Source: an uncultured Anaerococcus sp. (lineage in GTDB: Bacteria; Bacillota; Clostridia; Tissierellales; Peptoniphilaceae). From it: DNA of 19,966 bases. The position numbers and the translations under genes were made by a program. Below, piece by piece: positions 7,259-14,765 of this stretch (its first letter is position 1; every line of letters begins with the position of its first letter). The stretch lies in contig NZ_CALGYW010000158.1 of assembly GCF_937934665.1 (NCBI RefSeq), positions 1 to 19,966 on the forward strand, in the 5' to 3' direction. The notes under the pieces are model-generated. The model was not told where the DNA came from and did no database searches. It saw only the letters and a list, made by a program, of their open reading frames with translations.

Positions 7259-8284
7259 TCATTTCCCAAAATCCGCCACATCTCCCCTATCATCAACTAT
7301 CCTATAGCCAAAGAAGGCTATTTCCTTCTCAAGGGCTTTTTTGGCTTCCGCCGCCTCAAGGCCTGTGTTCAGCTTATTATCATAAAGATTGTAGGCTTTT
7401 TTAGCTTCTTTAGGGCTTAGGTTTGGCATAAGGACATTGGCTCCCGCCTTAAGTCCCAGTTCTCTTCCCTTGGGATTTACTGTTCCTAGGGCTGTAGTTG
7501 CAGGTATTAGAGCGTAAGGAAGTACTATTCTCAAGATTGAAACAAGCCTTAACGTCTTTGTAAAAGACCCATCCTCAAAATCCTTAAAAGGAGTATCGTG
7601 GCTTACTAGATAGGGCCCAATTCCAACCATATCTGGCTTGAGCCTTTCAAGAAATCTAATATCTTCTATCAAATCATCGGTCTTTTGGTAGGGACTTTCC
7701 ACCATAAAGCCACCTCCAACCTGGTAGCCAATCTTTTTTAGATTATAAAGACATTCTTGCCTAGTTTCTAATTTCATAGACTCTGGATGAAGCTTCTCAT
7801 AGTGGTCTGGATTTGAACTTTCTTCCCTAAGCAAATACCTATCTGCTCCTGCTTCATAAAAGGCTTTATAATCTTCATAAGACCTTTCCCCAAGAGATAG
7901 GGTAATAGCTACATCTGGATACCTCTCCTTGATAGACCTTATCACATCAACCATAAAATCTTTACTAAAGTGAGGATCTTCTCCACCCTGCATAACAAAG
8001 GTTCTAAAACCTAAGTCATAGCCAAAGTCAGCAGACTTTAGGATTTCATCCTTACCAAGTCTGTATCTGGCCACATGAGTGTTAGACTTTCTTATTCCGC
8101 AATAAAAGCAGTCATTTTTACATATATTAGAAACTTCTATAAGGCCCCTGATATAGACCTTATCACCGTAGACTTCCCTACGGATTTTATCAGCTTTCTT
8201 AGATAAAATTTCGGTCATAGCCTCATCTTCTATCCATTTTCTTAAGGTTTCTCTATCAATATGCTTTACTTCTCTTCTTATCAT
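7259..8284 (-). CDS. hydE: [FeFe]-hydrogenase maturase HydE (radical SAM)
   Basis: HydE is a radical-SAM enzyme that acts on the HydG product to build the bridging dithiolate part of the H-cluster precursor. The 341-aa protein has the cluster motif CKNDCFYC (Cys 55, 59, 62) followed by GIRKSN, the GGEDP loop and the HydE-like core GGGFMVESPYQ. Length fits HydE; a biotin-synthase-like protein would differ in these signatures. The ATG at 8284 follows AGAGG. It is separated from hydGF by the toxin-like locus. Its own promoter is likely at 8356-8385, with a strong hairpin-U-tract lying between that promoter and the RBS, so expression may be attenuated. Confidence 0.95.
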   Translation of the reverse strand: MIRREVKHIDRETLRKWIEDEAMTEILSKKADKIRREVYGDKVYIRGLIEVSNICKNDCFYCGIRKSNTHVARYRLGKDEILKSADFGYDLGFRTFVMQGGEDPHFSKDFMVDVIRSIKERYPDVAITLSLGERSYEDYKAFYEAGADRYLLREESSNPDHYEKLHPESMKLETRQECLYNLKKIGYQVGGGFMVESPYQKTDDLIEDIRFLERLKPDMVGIGPYLVSHDTPFKDFEDGSFTKTLRLVSILRIVLPYALIPATTALGTVNPKGRELGLKAGANVLMPNLSPKEAKKAYNLYDNKLNTGLEAAEAKKALEKEIAFFGYRIVDDRGDVADFGK

Positions 8285-8300
8285 AAGGCCTCTTCTTTAT

Positions 8301-8330
8301 AAAAAAATGAGGAGGTCGTCTGACCTCCTT
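8301..8330 (-). terminator. Terminator/attenuator directly before hydE
   Basis: AGGAGGTC and GACCTCCT pair perfectly around an AGAC loop, followed on the minus strand by CATTTTTTT. The U-tract ends only 16 bases before the hydE start codon, and the RBS lies between. It may end the HD-protein transcript, or act as an attenuator on transcripts from the promoter at 8385-8356. Confidence 0.85.
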
Positions 8331-8355
8331 CGGGTTTGGTAAAATAAATTCACTT

Positions 8356-8385
8356 ATAATATACCCAAAACTTGCCTTAATGCAA
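8356..8385 (-). promoter_or_regulatory. Possible hydE promoter
   Basis: The minus strand shows TTGCAT (8385-8380), an 18-base spacer and TATTAT (8361-8356). A transcript would begin near 8349 and meet the hairpin at 8330-8301 within its first 50 bases. Confidence 0.5.
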
Positions 8386-8387
8386 TA

Positions 8388-9020
8388 TTATTTTACATTT
8401 CTCATTAGCTTATAGGGAAATTTATAGTAGCGAGGTCTTGGCAAATAGTCCTTGATAGGATTTTGGAGTTTACTTTCAAGTTCTTCTTGCCAAGTATTTA
8501 ATATTTTTAGTCTTTTTACCCTCTCTTTCGTTTTTGGAATATTTCTAAGATTCTCTCTCTCATCAAGACCTAAATACTTATCCTTAATAAGATTATCAAG
8601 AAGGATTATCAACTTCTCATAAGGGTCTATTTCTCTTTTTTTAAGGTAGGCTCTTAGAAACTCCTCATCCCTATGGCTTATATTTTTATCTCCATGGTAA
8701 GAGTTAAAGTCATCTGTCACAAAACCGTGACCCAGGGCTATTCTTGCTGGATGAAAATAAGATTCAAACCTCAATATCCTATAGCCTTCCATCATGTGGG
8801 CCAGGTCTTTGAAGCCGTGACCCTTACCCAGGTCATGAAGGGCGCCAGCTGCATAGGCTATCTCAGGATCAAGACCGATTTCTTTGGCAATTTTTTCGCT
8901 GGTTTTTCCTATAATATGGCTATGGATTATCCAATCCCCAGGGCCTATCTTAAAGGCCTCATCTAGCATATTTCTAACCTTATCCTTATTAGGGATATTT
9001 CCAAATCCGTCCTTATACAT
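8388..9020 (-). CDS. HD-domain phosphohydrolase-like protein
   Basis: This 210-aa cytosolic protein carries an HD metal-dependent phosphohydrolase domain. The likely metal ligands are a His in HSH (33-35), the HD pair in LHDLGKGH (His62-Asp63), and later His/Asp residues around GHGFVTDD and ILLDNLIKD. The helical C-terminus is Lys/Arg-rich and ends in a basic tail. The substrate is unknown; relatives cleave nucleotides or small phosphoesters, and some are annotated only as HD-domain proteins. It overlaps the thioesterase stop by eight bases, so the two are translated together. The RBS (GGTGG) is weak, in line with coupling. No link to lipid metabolism can be read from its sequence. Confidence 0.8.
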   Translation of the reverse strand: MYKDGFGNIPNKDKVRNMLDEAFKIGPGDWIIHSHIIGKTSEKIAKEIGLDPEIAYAAGALHDLGKGHGFKDLAHMMEGYRILRFESYFHPARIALGHGFVTDDFNSYHGDKNISHRDEEFLRAYLKKREIDPYEKLIILLDNLIKDKYLGLDERENLRNIPKTKERVKRLKILNTWQEELESKLQNPIKDYLPRPRYYKFPYKLMRNVK

Positions 9021-9702
9021 ATTCCACCACCCCGTAAGCGTGACTAATTTCAGACCTTAACTCAAAATCTACTTGCTTGTCACTTTCTTTATAAAAGAGC
9101 TCTACTTTTTCTTGCTCTTTTATTTGATTTTTATAAATCATTTTAATATAAGAAAGCTTACCCTCATCAAAACTAGGTATTTCCTTAATATAATCAAAAT
9201 AAACTCCATTATTTACATGGAGATTTTGATCAAAATCAGCCCTTCTTATATAAACTTGCTTTTTATCGGCAAAATTATCTTTTTTCTTATAAGGCCTACC
9301 CTTATAATCTTCAGTGCTTACTCCATAGGCCTCGGCAAGGCTCTTGTCAATTATTGCTGCCCTCATCTTTTCCCAATCAAAAAGAATAAAGCTCGCCTTA
9401 GCTTTTGCCAAAATTTCCCCATCTTTTTTTACAAAGAAGTTTCTATAAGCATAAAAACGCTGCATATGGGTAGGTATGGTAGTAATTTCAACCTCATCGC
9501 ATTCTTTTATTGGCTTTATAAATTCTATATCCCAAGCATACAAGAGCCAGACTTTTTTATCCATGGCTCCTAGGTTTTTCTCCACCCTACTTGCTTGAAT
9601 GGTTGAAATATCAAGCATAAGTCCTGTTAGGTATCTAAGGGTAATTGTTTTTTTCTCATTACAAAACATGGAACCTATTTTATAAATCTTACTATCTTTC
9701 AT
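9013..9702 (-). CDS. Acyl-ACP thioesterase (FatA/FatB-like, PF01643 type)
   Basis: This 229-aa cytosolic protein has the double hot-dog layout of bacterial acyl-ACP thioesterases. Its N-terminal half resembles the family around LTGLMLDISTIQASR and VWLLYAWDIEFIKPI. The second half has FDQNLHVNNGVYFDYI (about 165-180), where the Asn and His are the catalytic positions expected of plant and bacterial FatA/B enzymes. It would release free fatty acids from acyl-ACP, setting chain length or lipid flux. The ATG at 9702 is five bases after AGGAG. A hairpin terminator stands immediately upstream, between this gene and ctpA, so transcription from the ctpA promoter would need read-through. It overlaps the HD gene downstream. 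Confidence 0.85.
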   Translation of the reverse strand: MKDSKIYKIGSMFCNEKKTITLRYLTGLMLDISTIQASRVEKNLGAMDKKVWLLYAWDIEFIKPIKECDEVEITTIPTHMQRFYAYRNFFVKKDGEILAKAKASFILFDWEKMRAAIIDKSLAEAYGVSTEDYKGRPYKKKDNFADKKQVYIRRADFDQNLHVNNGVYFDYIKEIPSFDEGKLSYIKMIYKNQIKEQEKVELFYKESDKQVDFELRSEISHAYGVVEYV

Positions 9703-9715
9703 AACTCTCCTAACA

Positions 9716-9740
9716 TAAAAAGGGCAGCCAACTGCCCCTT
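9716..9740 (-). terminator. Terminator between ctpA and the thioesterase gene
   Basis: AAGGGGCAG and CTGCCCTTT pair around a TTGG loop, followed by T residues, on the minus strand. It lies just after the ctpA stop and only 13 bases before the thioesterase ATG, with the RBS AGGAG in that short interval. There is no room for a separate promoter. Confidence 0.85.
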
Positions 9741-9752
9741 AGTAATTTTTTC

Positions 9753-10952
9753 TTAAATTTCTCCTAATAACTCTGATAAGGCCTTTAAAAATTGTTGGTC
9801 TTCAGTAAAGTCATTGTTATTTAAATCTAATTCTTGGTTTTTATTTTCAACTTCTATATCAGGTTTTACCCCTACTTTATTAATCTTTTCACCATTTGGA
9901 GTCTTGTACTCACTAATAGTAATCTTAGCTCCCGCACCATTTTCAAGTGGGAAAAGTTTTTGCACTATACCCTTTCCAAAAGACTTAGTACCAACAATCT
10001 TAGCTCTTCCCCTATCTTTTAAGGCACCAGCTAGAATTTCAGAAGCAGATGCAGAGTTCTCATTAATAAGGACGGTCATAGGGATATCATCCATATCAGC
10101 ATCAGATTTTTCTGTGATGACATTGCCATTTTTATCTTCTGTAGTAACTATTACTCCCTCATTAAGGAAGGTATCAGCTATATTTAGGCAAACATCTAAG
10201 GCTCCACCTGGGTTATTACGAAGATCAAGAACAAGCCCATCTACGTCATCGTTTTTGAGCTTTAAGTAGGCATCCTTAAAATCACCCCAAGTAATATCGT
10301 CAAAGGCAGAAAGTCTTAGATAACCAATCTTTTTACCATCAAGATCTAAAGATTCAGAATGAACTGTATCCACAGTCACATCACGTCTTTCAACAAGCAT
10401 AGGGATCTCTTCACCGTCAGGCTTATCTTCACTAACCCTTAAAACTTCAAGCTTAACCTTAGTGCCAGGCTCACCCCTTATAAGGGCAACAGCCTTATCA
10501 AGTTCAGTACCATCAAAGTCAGTTCCTTCAACAGATTTAATAAAGTCGCCTGACTTCATGCCTGCTTCCTTGGCTGGAGAATTTTCAAAAACTTGGACAA
10601 CCTTAATCATTCCTTCCTTAGAATTTGAAACAGTTACCCCTATTCCCTTATACCTACCGTCAAGATTTTCCATAAGTTTTGTGTACTCATCCTCTGGATA
10701 ATAGGCAGTATAAGGATCTCCAAGGTTGGCAAACATGCCTTTCAAAGCTCCATTATAAAAGTCTTCGTCCTTATAATCAAAAAGGAAATTTTTATCTAAA
10801 AGTCCCTTAAGGGAATCCATCTCCCCAATTAATTCTTTATCCTTTGTGGCAACTCCCTGGCCCAAATCAACATTTGACCCAAGCATGAAGCCTGCAAAGC
10901 CAATAGCCCCCACTAGGACCAGGCTTAAAATTATTTTTCCAAATCTTTTCAT
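9753..10952 (-). CDS. ctpA: Carboxy-terminal processing protease CtpA (S41A)
   Basis: This 399-aa membrane-anchored serine protease acts outside the cytoplasmic membrane. It starts with a short basic segment and an uncleaved signal/anchor helix (about 6-24). A PDZ domain follows (roughly 90-175, with YKGIGVTV and SPAKEAGMKSGD). The catalytic S41 core comes next: RNNPGG, the serine in NENSASASE (Ser302), then the Lys in SFGKG (Lys327) and Gln331. These give the Ser-Lys-Gln arrangement with the spacing of B. subtilis CtpB. The last 35 or so residues are acidic. Substrates are not apparent; family members process secreted or membrane proteins, including sporulation signals. A promoter lies upstream near 11012-11019 and a terminator follows the stop. 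Confidence 0.94.
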   Translation of the reverse strand: MKRFGKIILSLVLVGAIGFAGFMLGSNVDLGQGVATKDKELIGEMDSLKGLLDKNFLFDYKDEDFYNGALKGMFANLGDPYTAYYPEDEYTKLMENLDGRYKGIGVTVSNSKEGMIKVVQVFENSPAKEAGMKSGDFIKSVEGTDFDGTELDKAVALIRGEPGTKVKLEVLRVSEDKPDGEEIPMLVERRDVTVDTVHSESLDLDGKKIGYLRLSAFDDITWGDFKDAYLKLKNDDVDGLVLDLRNNPGGALDVCLNIADTFLNEGVIVTTEDKNGNVITEKSDADMDDIPMTVLINENSASASEILAGALKDRGRAKIVGTKSFGKGIVQKLFPLENGAGAKITISEYKTPNGEKINKVGVKPDIEVENKNQELDLNNNDFTEDQQFLKALSELLGEI

Positions 10953-11134
10953 TAACTATTAATCCTTTCCAAATAGGCCCAAGACCCATTTAAACTAATT
11001 ACATATATTATATCACAAGATTAATCAAATTGTAATAAAAAATCTACGAGCGCTTATATTATCTTGATAAATAAATAATTTTTTGCTATTTGGGGTACTT
11101 ATCAAATAAGAAAGAAAATCTTGAAAGGATAAAC
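10953..11134. promoter_or_regulatory. Divergent promoter region, ctpA and MBL-fold gene
   Basis: On the minus strand an extended -10, TGATATAAT, lies at about 11020-11012, some 60 bases before ctpA, with only a weak -35. On the plus strand TTGATA, 17 bases and TATTTG lie about 40-70 bases before the MBL gene start; this is a weaker guess. An open frame from a TTG at 11090 runs through this region into the MBL gene but lacks an RBS. Confidence 0.45.
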
Positions 11135-12124
11135 ATGCAAATAAAAGAAGTACACAAAGACATCTACCAGGCGATTTTCCCCCTAACAGGAAATCCCCTC
11201 AAATCAATAAATATATTTGTCATAAAAGCAGAAGACTCGGCCATGATAATCGACACAGGCTTTAACAATCCCGAAAATAGGGGCAATATGGAAGAATTGA
11301 TCCAAAGACTAGACCTAAATTTACTAAAAACCAAACTCTTCCTAACCCACCTCCACTCTGATCACGTAGGCCTTGCCAAATGGCTAGATGATAAGGGCAT
11401 AGGCGATATTTATATATCAGAAAAAGATGGGAGAATGGTTGAAAATGGGATAAACAAAGAGGACTTCCAGTGGCAAAACATAATAAAAAACGCCCACTTC
11501 CAAGGATTGGGCCCAGAAAAATTAAAAATAGAAGACCACCCAGGCTACAAAAATAGGCCAAAGGAAGCCTTCCCTCACACAAAGATAAAACCAGGCTGGG
11601 AAATTACAATAGGTGACTACAACTTCGTAGCCATAGATGAAGAAGGACACACACCAGGCATGCTAGGACTTTATGAAAAAAAACACAAGATTTTATTCTG
11701 TGGTGACCATATCCTAGGAAAAATAACCCCAAACATAACCTACTGGGGAGAGGAATTTGGCGATAGCCTTGGAATTTATCTAGAAAACCTAGAAAAAATC
11801 AAAGACCTAGATATAAAACACCTCTACTCCTCCCATAGGTTCTTAATAAAAGATACCAATGCGAGGATAGACGAACTTATGTCCCACCACGAGGAAAGGC
11901 TAAAAGACGTCCTTGACATAATAAAAAACCTAGAAAAAGCAAATACAACAGAAATTACCCAAAAAATGCAGTGGGACATCAGGGCCAAGGACTGGAGCGA
12001 CTTCCCCGACAGCCAAAAATGGTTCGCCGTAGCAGAAGCTGCAGCCCACTTAAAACACCTGGTTAAAATCGGAAAGGTAAAAGAGGAAGTCGTAAATGGG
12101 GTAGGATATTATTTACTCAGATAA
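11135..12124 (+). CDS. MBL-fold metallo-hydrolase with C-terminal winged helix
   Basis: This 329-aa cytosolic metallo-beta-lactamase-fold hydrolase carries the zinc motif THLHSDHVG (His72, His74, Asp76, His77). Later ligands are plausible in DEEGHTPG, FCGDH and SSHRF. The C-terminal part is long and ends in a winged-helix-like stretch (AAAHLKHLVKIGKV...GYYL), as in the LACTB2-like/hydroxyacylglutathione-hydrolase-related group. The substrate cannot be read from sequence; thioester, RNA or phosphoester cleavage all occur in relatives. The ATG at 11135 is preferred because AAAGGA precedes it by six bases. An upstream TTG extension of 15 residues has no RBS. It stands alone, transcribed away from ctpA and followed by its own terminator. 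Confidence 0.85.
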   Translation: MQIKEVHKDIYQAIFPLTGNPLKSINIFVIKAEDSAMIIDTGFNNPENRGNMEELIQRLDLNLLKTKLFLTHLHSDHVGLAKWLDDKGIGDIYISEKDGRMVENGINKEDFQWQNIIKNAHFQGLGPEKLKIEDHPGYKNRPKEAFPHTKIKPGWEITIGDYNFVAIDEEGHTPGMLGLYEKKHKILFCGDHILGKITPNITYWGEEFGDSLGIYLENLEKIKDLDIKHLYSSHRFLIKDTNARIDELMSHHEERLKDVLDIIKNLEKANTTEITQKMQWDIRAKDWSDFPDSQKWFAVAEAAAHLKHLVKIGKVKEEVVNGVGYYLLR

Positions 12125-12127
12125 AAT

Positions 12128-12163
12128 AAAACCCGCTTAGAAAAATAATCCTAAGCGGGTTTG
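12128..12163 (+). terminator. Terminator after the MBL-fold gene
   Basis: AAACCCGCTTAG (12129-12140) pairs with CTAAGCGGGTTT across a ten-base A-rich loop, directly after the stop codon. The following T-run is short (TTTGT), while on the opposite strand the arm is followed by TTTTATTTTA. It may work in both directions. Confidence 0.8.
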
Positions 12164-12324
12164 TAAAAAAATTCTTGGTTTTCCTAAATGGAGAGTATCC
12201 ACCTTCCTGTCCTAACTTTTACCCAAAAAATCCATTTTTTCTTTGTGCTTTAAGATTAAAACCACAAGTTTTCACCCTCTAAGCCTATAGTACTAAGAGA
12301 GAATATAACAAGGGAGATAAGTAG
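12164..12324. other. Intergenic stretch with no clear gene
   Basis: Between the MBL terminator and the small peptide gene I see no reading frame with an RBS. A TATAGT at about 12285-12290 could be the -10 box of the small gene, but no convincing -35 stands at the right distance. Confidence 0.4.
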
Positions 12325-12483
12325 ATGAACAAGAAAAATCTTTACACAAGTATCTTTTTAATTATTCTGGGAATAATAATTCACTTTTTATTTAAAGATT
12401 TAAACAAATTTATTGGTATGACTTCTTTTATAGTTGGTATTACTTACCTACTGTCTACAATTCTATCAAGAAATGATAAATAG
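12325..12483 (+). CDS. Small two-helix membrane protein, 52 aa, unknown function
   Basis: A short reading frame starts with an ATG eight bases after a good RBS (AGGGAG). It encodes MNKKNLYTS, a hydrophobic helix (about 10-23), a short loop HFLFKDLNKFIG, a second hydrophobic helix (about 32-47) and the polar end SRNDK. The positive-inside pattern suggests both ends face the cytoplasm. I do not recognise the family. It lies between a plus-strand MBL gene, from which a terminator separates it, and the convergent DUF262 gene, 64 bases away. The RBS and codon use that matches its neighbours make it a real gene rather than chance. Confidence 0.65.
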   Translation: MNKKNLYTSIFLIILGIIIHFLFKDLNKFIGMTSFIVGITYLLSTILSRNDK

Positions 12484-12547
12484 ACCTGGGCAGTAAATTT
12501 AAATTATAGCTTTTAGCTTATATTTTTATATAAACTCTCCTATTTCT

Positions 12548-14629
12548 TTAATCTTTTGATCTTAGATAAAATACCAATTCATTTTCATCTACACCGTATA
12601 GGTCAAATATCTTTTTAAGTCCTATTATCTTTGTATTTGTACTGGTATTTGTATTGATATAAATACCATCATAGATTTTTTTATAACTTTTTGAAGATTG
12701 ATGATTTTCTATATAGTATTTTAGGTCACTGTCCTTATTGTTTATTTTATTAATTAATAAATGAGGATTATCATCAATAATTAATTCAATAGTCCTAAGG
12801 TACATTTCCTGCCAGGATTTTACACTAGTCCTCGCTCCTAAGAACTCAAATTCACTTATGAGCCTACCTGTTAAGTTTATCTCATCCGCTAGGGCTACTT
12901 TTTCTTCTAATTTATTTTCTGGTTCATAAGAAGTTTCAACCATAGGCCAGATTTTCCTTGCCTTTGATAGCATCTGTTCATTTCTATCTTTAAGTTCTAT
13001 TTCAGTCCACCTATCAAAGTTAGCAAGTCTTTGATTCATCCTTATCCCAGAATCCCTATATCCATTTTCTACATCTCTTTTTCTCTCAAAACTACTGTTT
13101 TGATATTTTGAATTGTAGGCTGTAAGAGTTAAATTTGCTAAGCGGTGAACCCATTCTTCATGGATTTCCTGCCAATTATCTCCCAGGGAAGCCTGCCATT
13201 CATAAGATAAGTTTTGGGGCATTATATGTTCTATAGTGTAAGTGCCGTTAGAAATAAGCTTGTATACATCCTTAACTTCTTTAGTTCCCCAATTCTCATA
13301 TCTTTCTATTAAATATTGTTTATTTTTTGATCTCATAGAATAAATATCCTTATTCTCCAAGGATTTTAAAAAACTTTGATTATCTGGAAAAATACCCTTC
13401 CCTTGTTTTTTGCTAAGTATATACTTAAACTTATCTACATATAAATCAGCACTTCCATCGATTTGCATTATTTCATTGTGTAGGCTTGCAAAAATCTTAT
13501 TAAGAGCATTTGCAGCCATATCACAAATTTGCCTTCTAAAAATATAAGACTCTACTGTATTTAGTATTTCTAAAACTTCTTCTTCACTTAGAATGGCTTC
13601 TTTTTTTTGACTACTTTCAGCCAGTCTTAAAACTTCTAATACAAAGGGTCTTATTACCTTTGCTTCATAAAACAATAAACGGGTTAAAACAGGTTCAATT
13701 GTCTTCATCTTGCTCTTTCCAGTAATAATTTGCTCATATCTCTCTGCATAAGCAAGCAAGTCTTCTAATAATTCTTCCTTCCCTATCGATAAACTTAAAT
13801 GATATTTTTTAAATTCTTGGTAGGTCTTTTTTATAACAGGTATGTATTGTAGCTTTATACTCAGATAGTCTCTTATAAATGAACTTACATCATATTTTGT
13901 TGCTTTTTCAATTTTATGCCAATATTTTTCATAATATTCTTCCTGTAGCTCATTAGGTCTTACATCCATAAGGATATAATTTCTAATTTTATCACCCTCA
14001 CTTAAATCAAGTCCTGTAGAGTTTAAACTTTCAAAGATTAGTTGGGGATTATCTTCTGGCCCTAGGAAAATATTTATTATTTCAAGTTTTTTAAAAGATT
14101 CATATAATTCAGAAATACTAATTTCTTCTCTTAATATTCTATTGTAAAAATACTCATAATTTGTCGTTATATTTGAATCAAGTATTAGCTCATCAAATTT
14201 ATCTACAAGAATATTAAAGGCTTCTGCATCATTTTTTACAGGTTTTAGTTTAATTCTAGTCTCTTTTTTCTCATATTTATCAACCAAATATTCATCAAAT
14301 AATTTAGTCTTGAGATTTAGGTCCTTCGTAGTTAAAATTTCTTCTTCAAGAATCTTATACATTGCTAAAAGAAGAAGAGATACTGTTGTTAGTCTCTGTT
14401 GCCCATCTATTATTAAATATTCTTGTTGCCCACCACCTTCATTCATAGATGAAACTATGCTTCCAAAAAAATGTCTCTTAGTGTTTTCCTTAGATATCCT
14501 AACCAGATCATCATATAATTGCTTGCATTGGTCTTTAGTCCAATCATAATTTCTTTGATAAACCGGAATTATAAATCTTTTAGAGTGTCCTTCCATATAT
14601 TGGTAGAGTAGTTCTTCATTACCTTTCAA
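12548..14629 (-). CDS. DUF262-DUF1524 (GmrSD-type) protein, probable defence nuclease
   Basis: This 693-aa protein joins an N-terminal DUF262 domain to a DUF1524 HNH-like domain. DUF262 shows IPVYQRNYDW (21-30), FFGSIV and the nucleotide-handling motif DGQQRLTT (75-82). DUF1524 shows the signature EHIMPQN (from residue 467) with a later N-rich ANLTLTAYNSKYQN. In GmrS/GmrD and related proteins these domains give nucleotide-stimulated cleavage of modified DNA, a type IV restriction activity. About 110 further C-terminal residues form a Lys/Asn-rich domain I cannot name. The start is a TTG at 14629, six bases after GGGAGG. It has its own promoter (extended -10 TGATATAAT at 14680-14672). By eye the gene is more AT-rich than its neighbours and it stands alone, which hints at acquisition by transfer. 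Confidence 0.88.
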   Translation of the reverse strand: MKGNEELLYQYMEGHSKRFIIPVYQRNYDWTKDQCKQLYDDLVRISKENTKRHFFGSIVSSMNEGGGQQEYLIIDGQQRLTTVSLLLLAMYKILEEEILTTKDLNLKTKLFDEYLVDKYEKKETRIKLKPVKNDAEAFNILVDKFDELILDSNITTNYEYFYNRILREEISISELYESFKKLEIINIFLGPEDNPQLIFESLNSTGLDLSEGDKIRNYILMDVRPNELQEEYYEKYWHKIEKATKYDVSSFIRDYLSIKLQYIPVIKKTYQEFKKYHLSLSIGKEELLEDLLAYAERYEQIITGKSKMKTIEPVLTRLLFYEAKVIRPFVLEVLRLAESSQKKEAILSEEEVLEILNTVESYIFRRQICDMAANALNKIFASLHNEIMQIDGSADLYVDKFKYILSKKQGKGIFPDNQSFLKSLENKDIYSMRSKNKQYLIERYENWGTKEVKDVYKLISNGTYTIEHIMPQNLSYEWQASLGDNWQEIHEEWVHRLANLTLTAYNSKYQNSSFERKRDVENGYRDSGIRMNQRLANFDRWTEIELKDRNEQMLSKARKIWPMVETSYEPENKLEEKVALADEINLTGRLISEFEFLGARTSVKSWQEMYLRTIELIIDDNPHLLINKINNKDSDLKYYIENHQSSKSYKKIYDGIYINTNTSTNTKIIGLKKIFDLYGVDENELVFYLRSKD

Positions 14630-14671
14630 GATAAACCTCCCATACTATTAACTTATCTTATAGTTAAACCT

Positions 14672-14680
14672 TATTATATC
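14672..14680 (-). promoter_or_regulatory. Extended -10 promoter of the DUF262 gene
   Basis: TGATATAAT on the minus strand is an extended -10 element, about 45 bases before the TTG start. The -35 region is A/T-rich without a good match. Confidence 0.55.
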
Positions 14681-14721
14681 ATATTTTAGCTTTAATTTTA
14701 TATGAAATTCTTTAGCACAAT

Positions 14722-14762
14722 AAAAACATCCCTTGCATGAGTCTTTGCAAGGGATGTTTTAT
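14722..14762. terminator. Terminator between the symporter and DUF262 genes
   Basis: AAAACATCCCTTGCA and TGCAAGGGATGTTTT form a perfect 15-bp stem around an eight-base loop, flanked by A and T runs so that it could work on both strands. Its main role is to end the AGCS symporter transcript, whose stop lies four bases away. Confidence 0.9.
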
Positions 14763-14765
14763 ATC

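Noticed and set aside
9073..9573. 166-codon open frame on the plus strand
   Set aside because: It lies wholly antisense to the thioesterase gene, has no RBS and has a low-complexity Ile/Phe/Lys composition expected from the reverse of an AT-rich coding region.
11090..11134. Upstream TTG start for the MBL-fold gene
   Set aside because: There is no RBS before it, while AAAGGA stands six bases before the ATG at 11135, whose product matches the family's N-terminal boundary.
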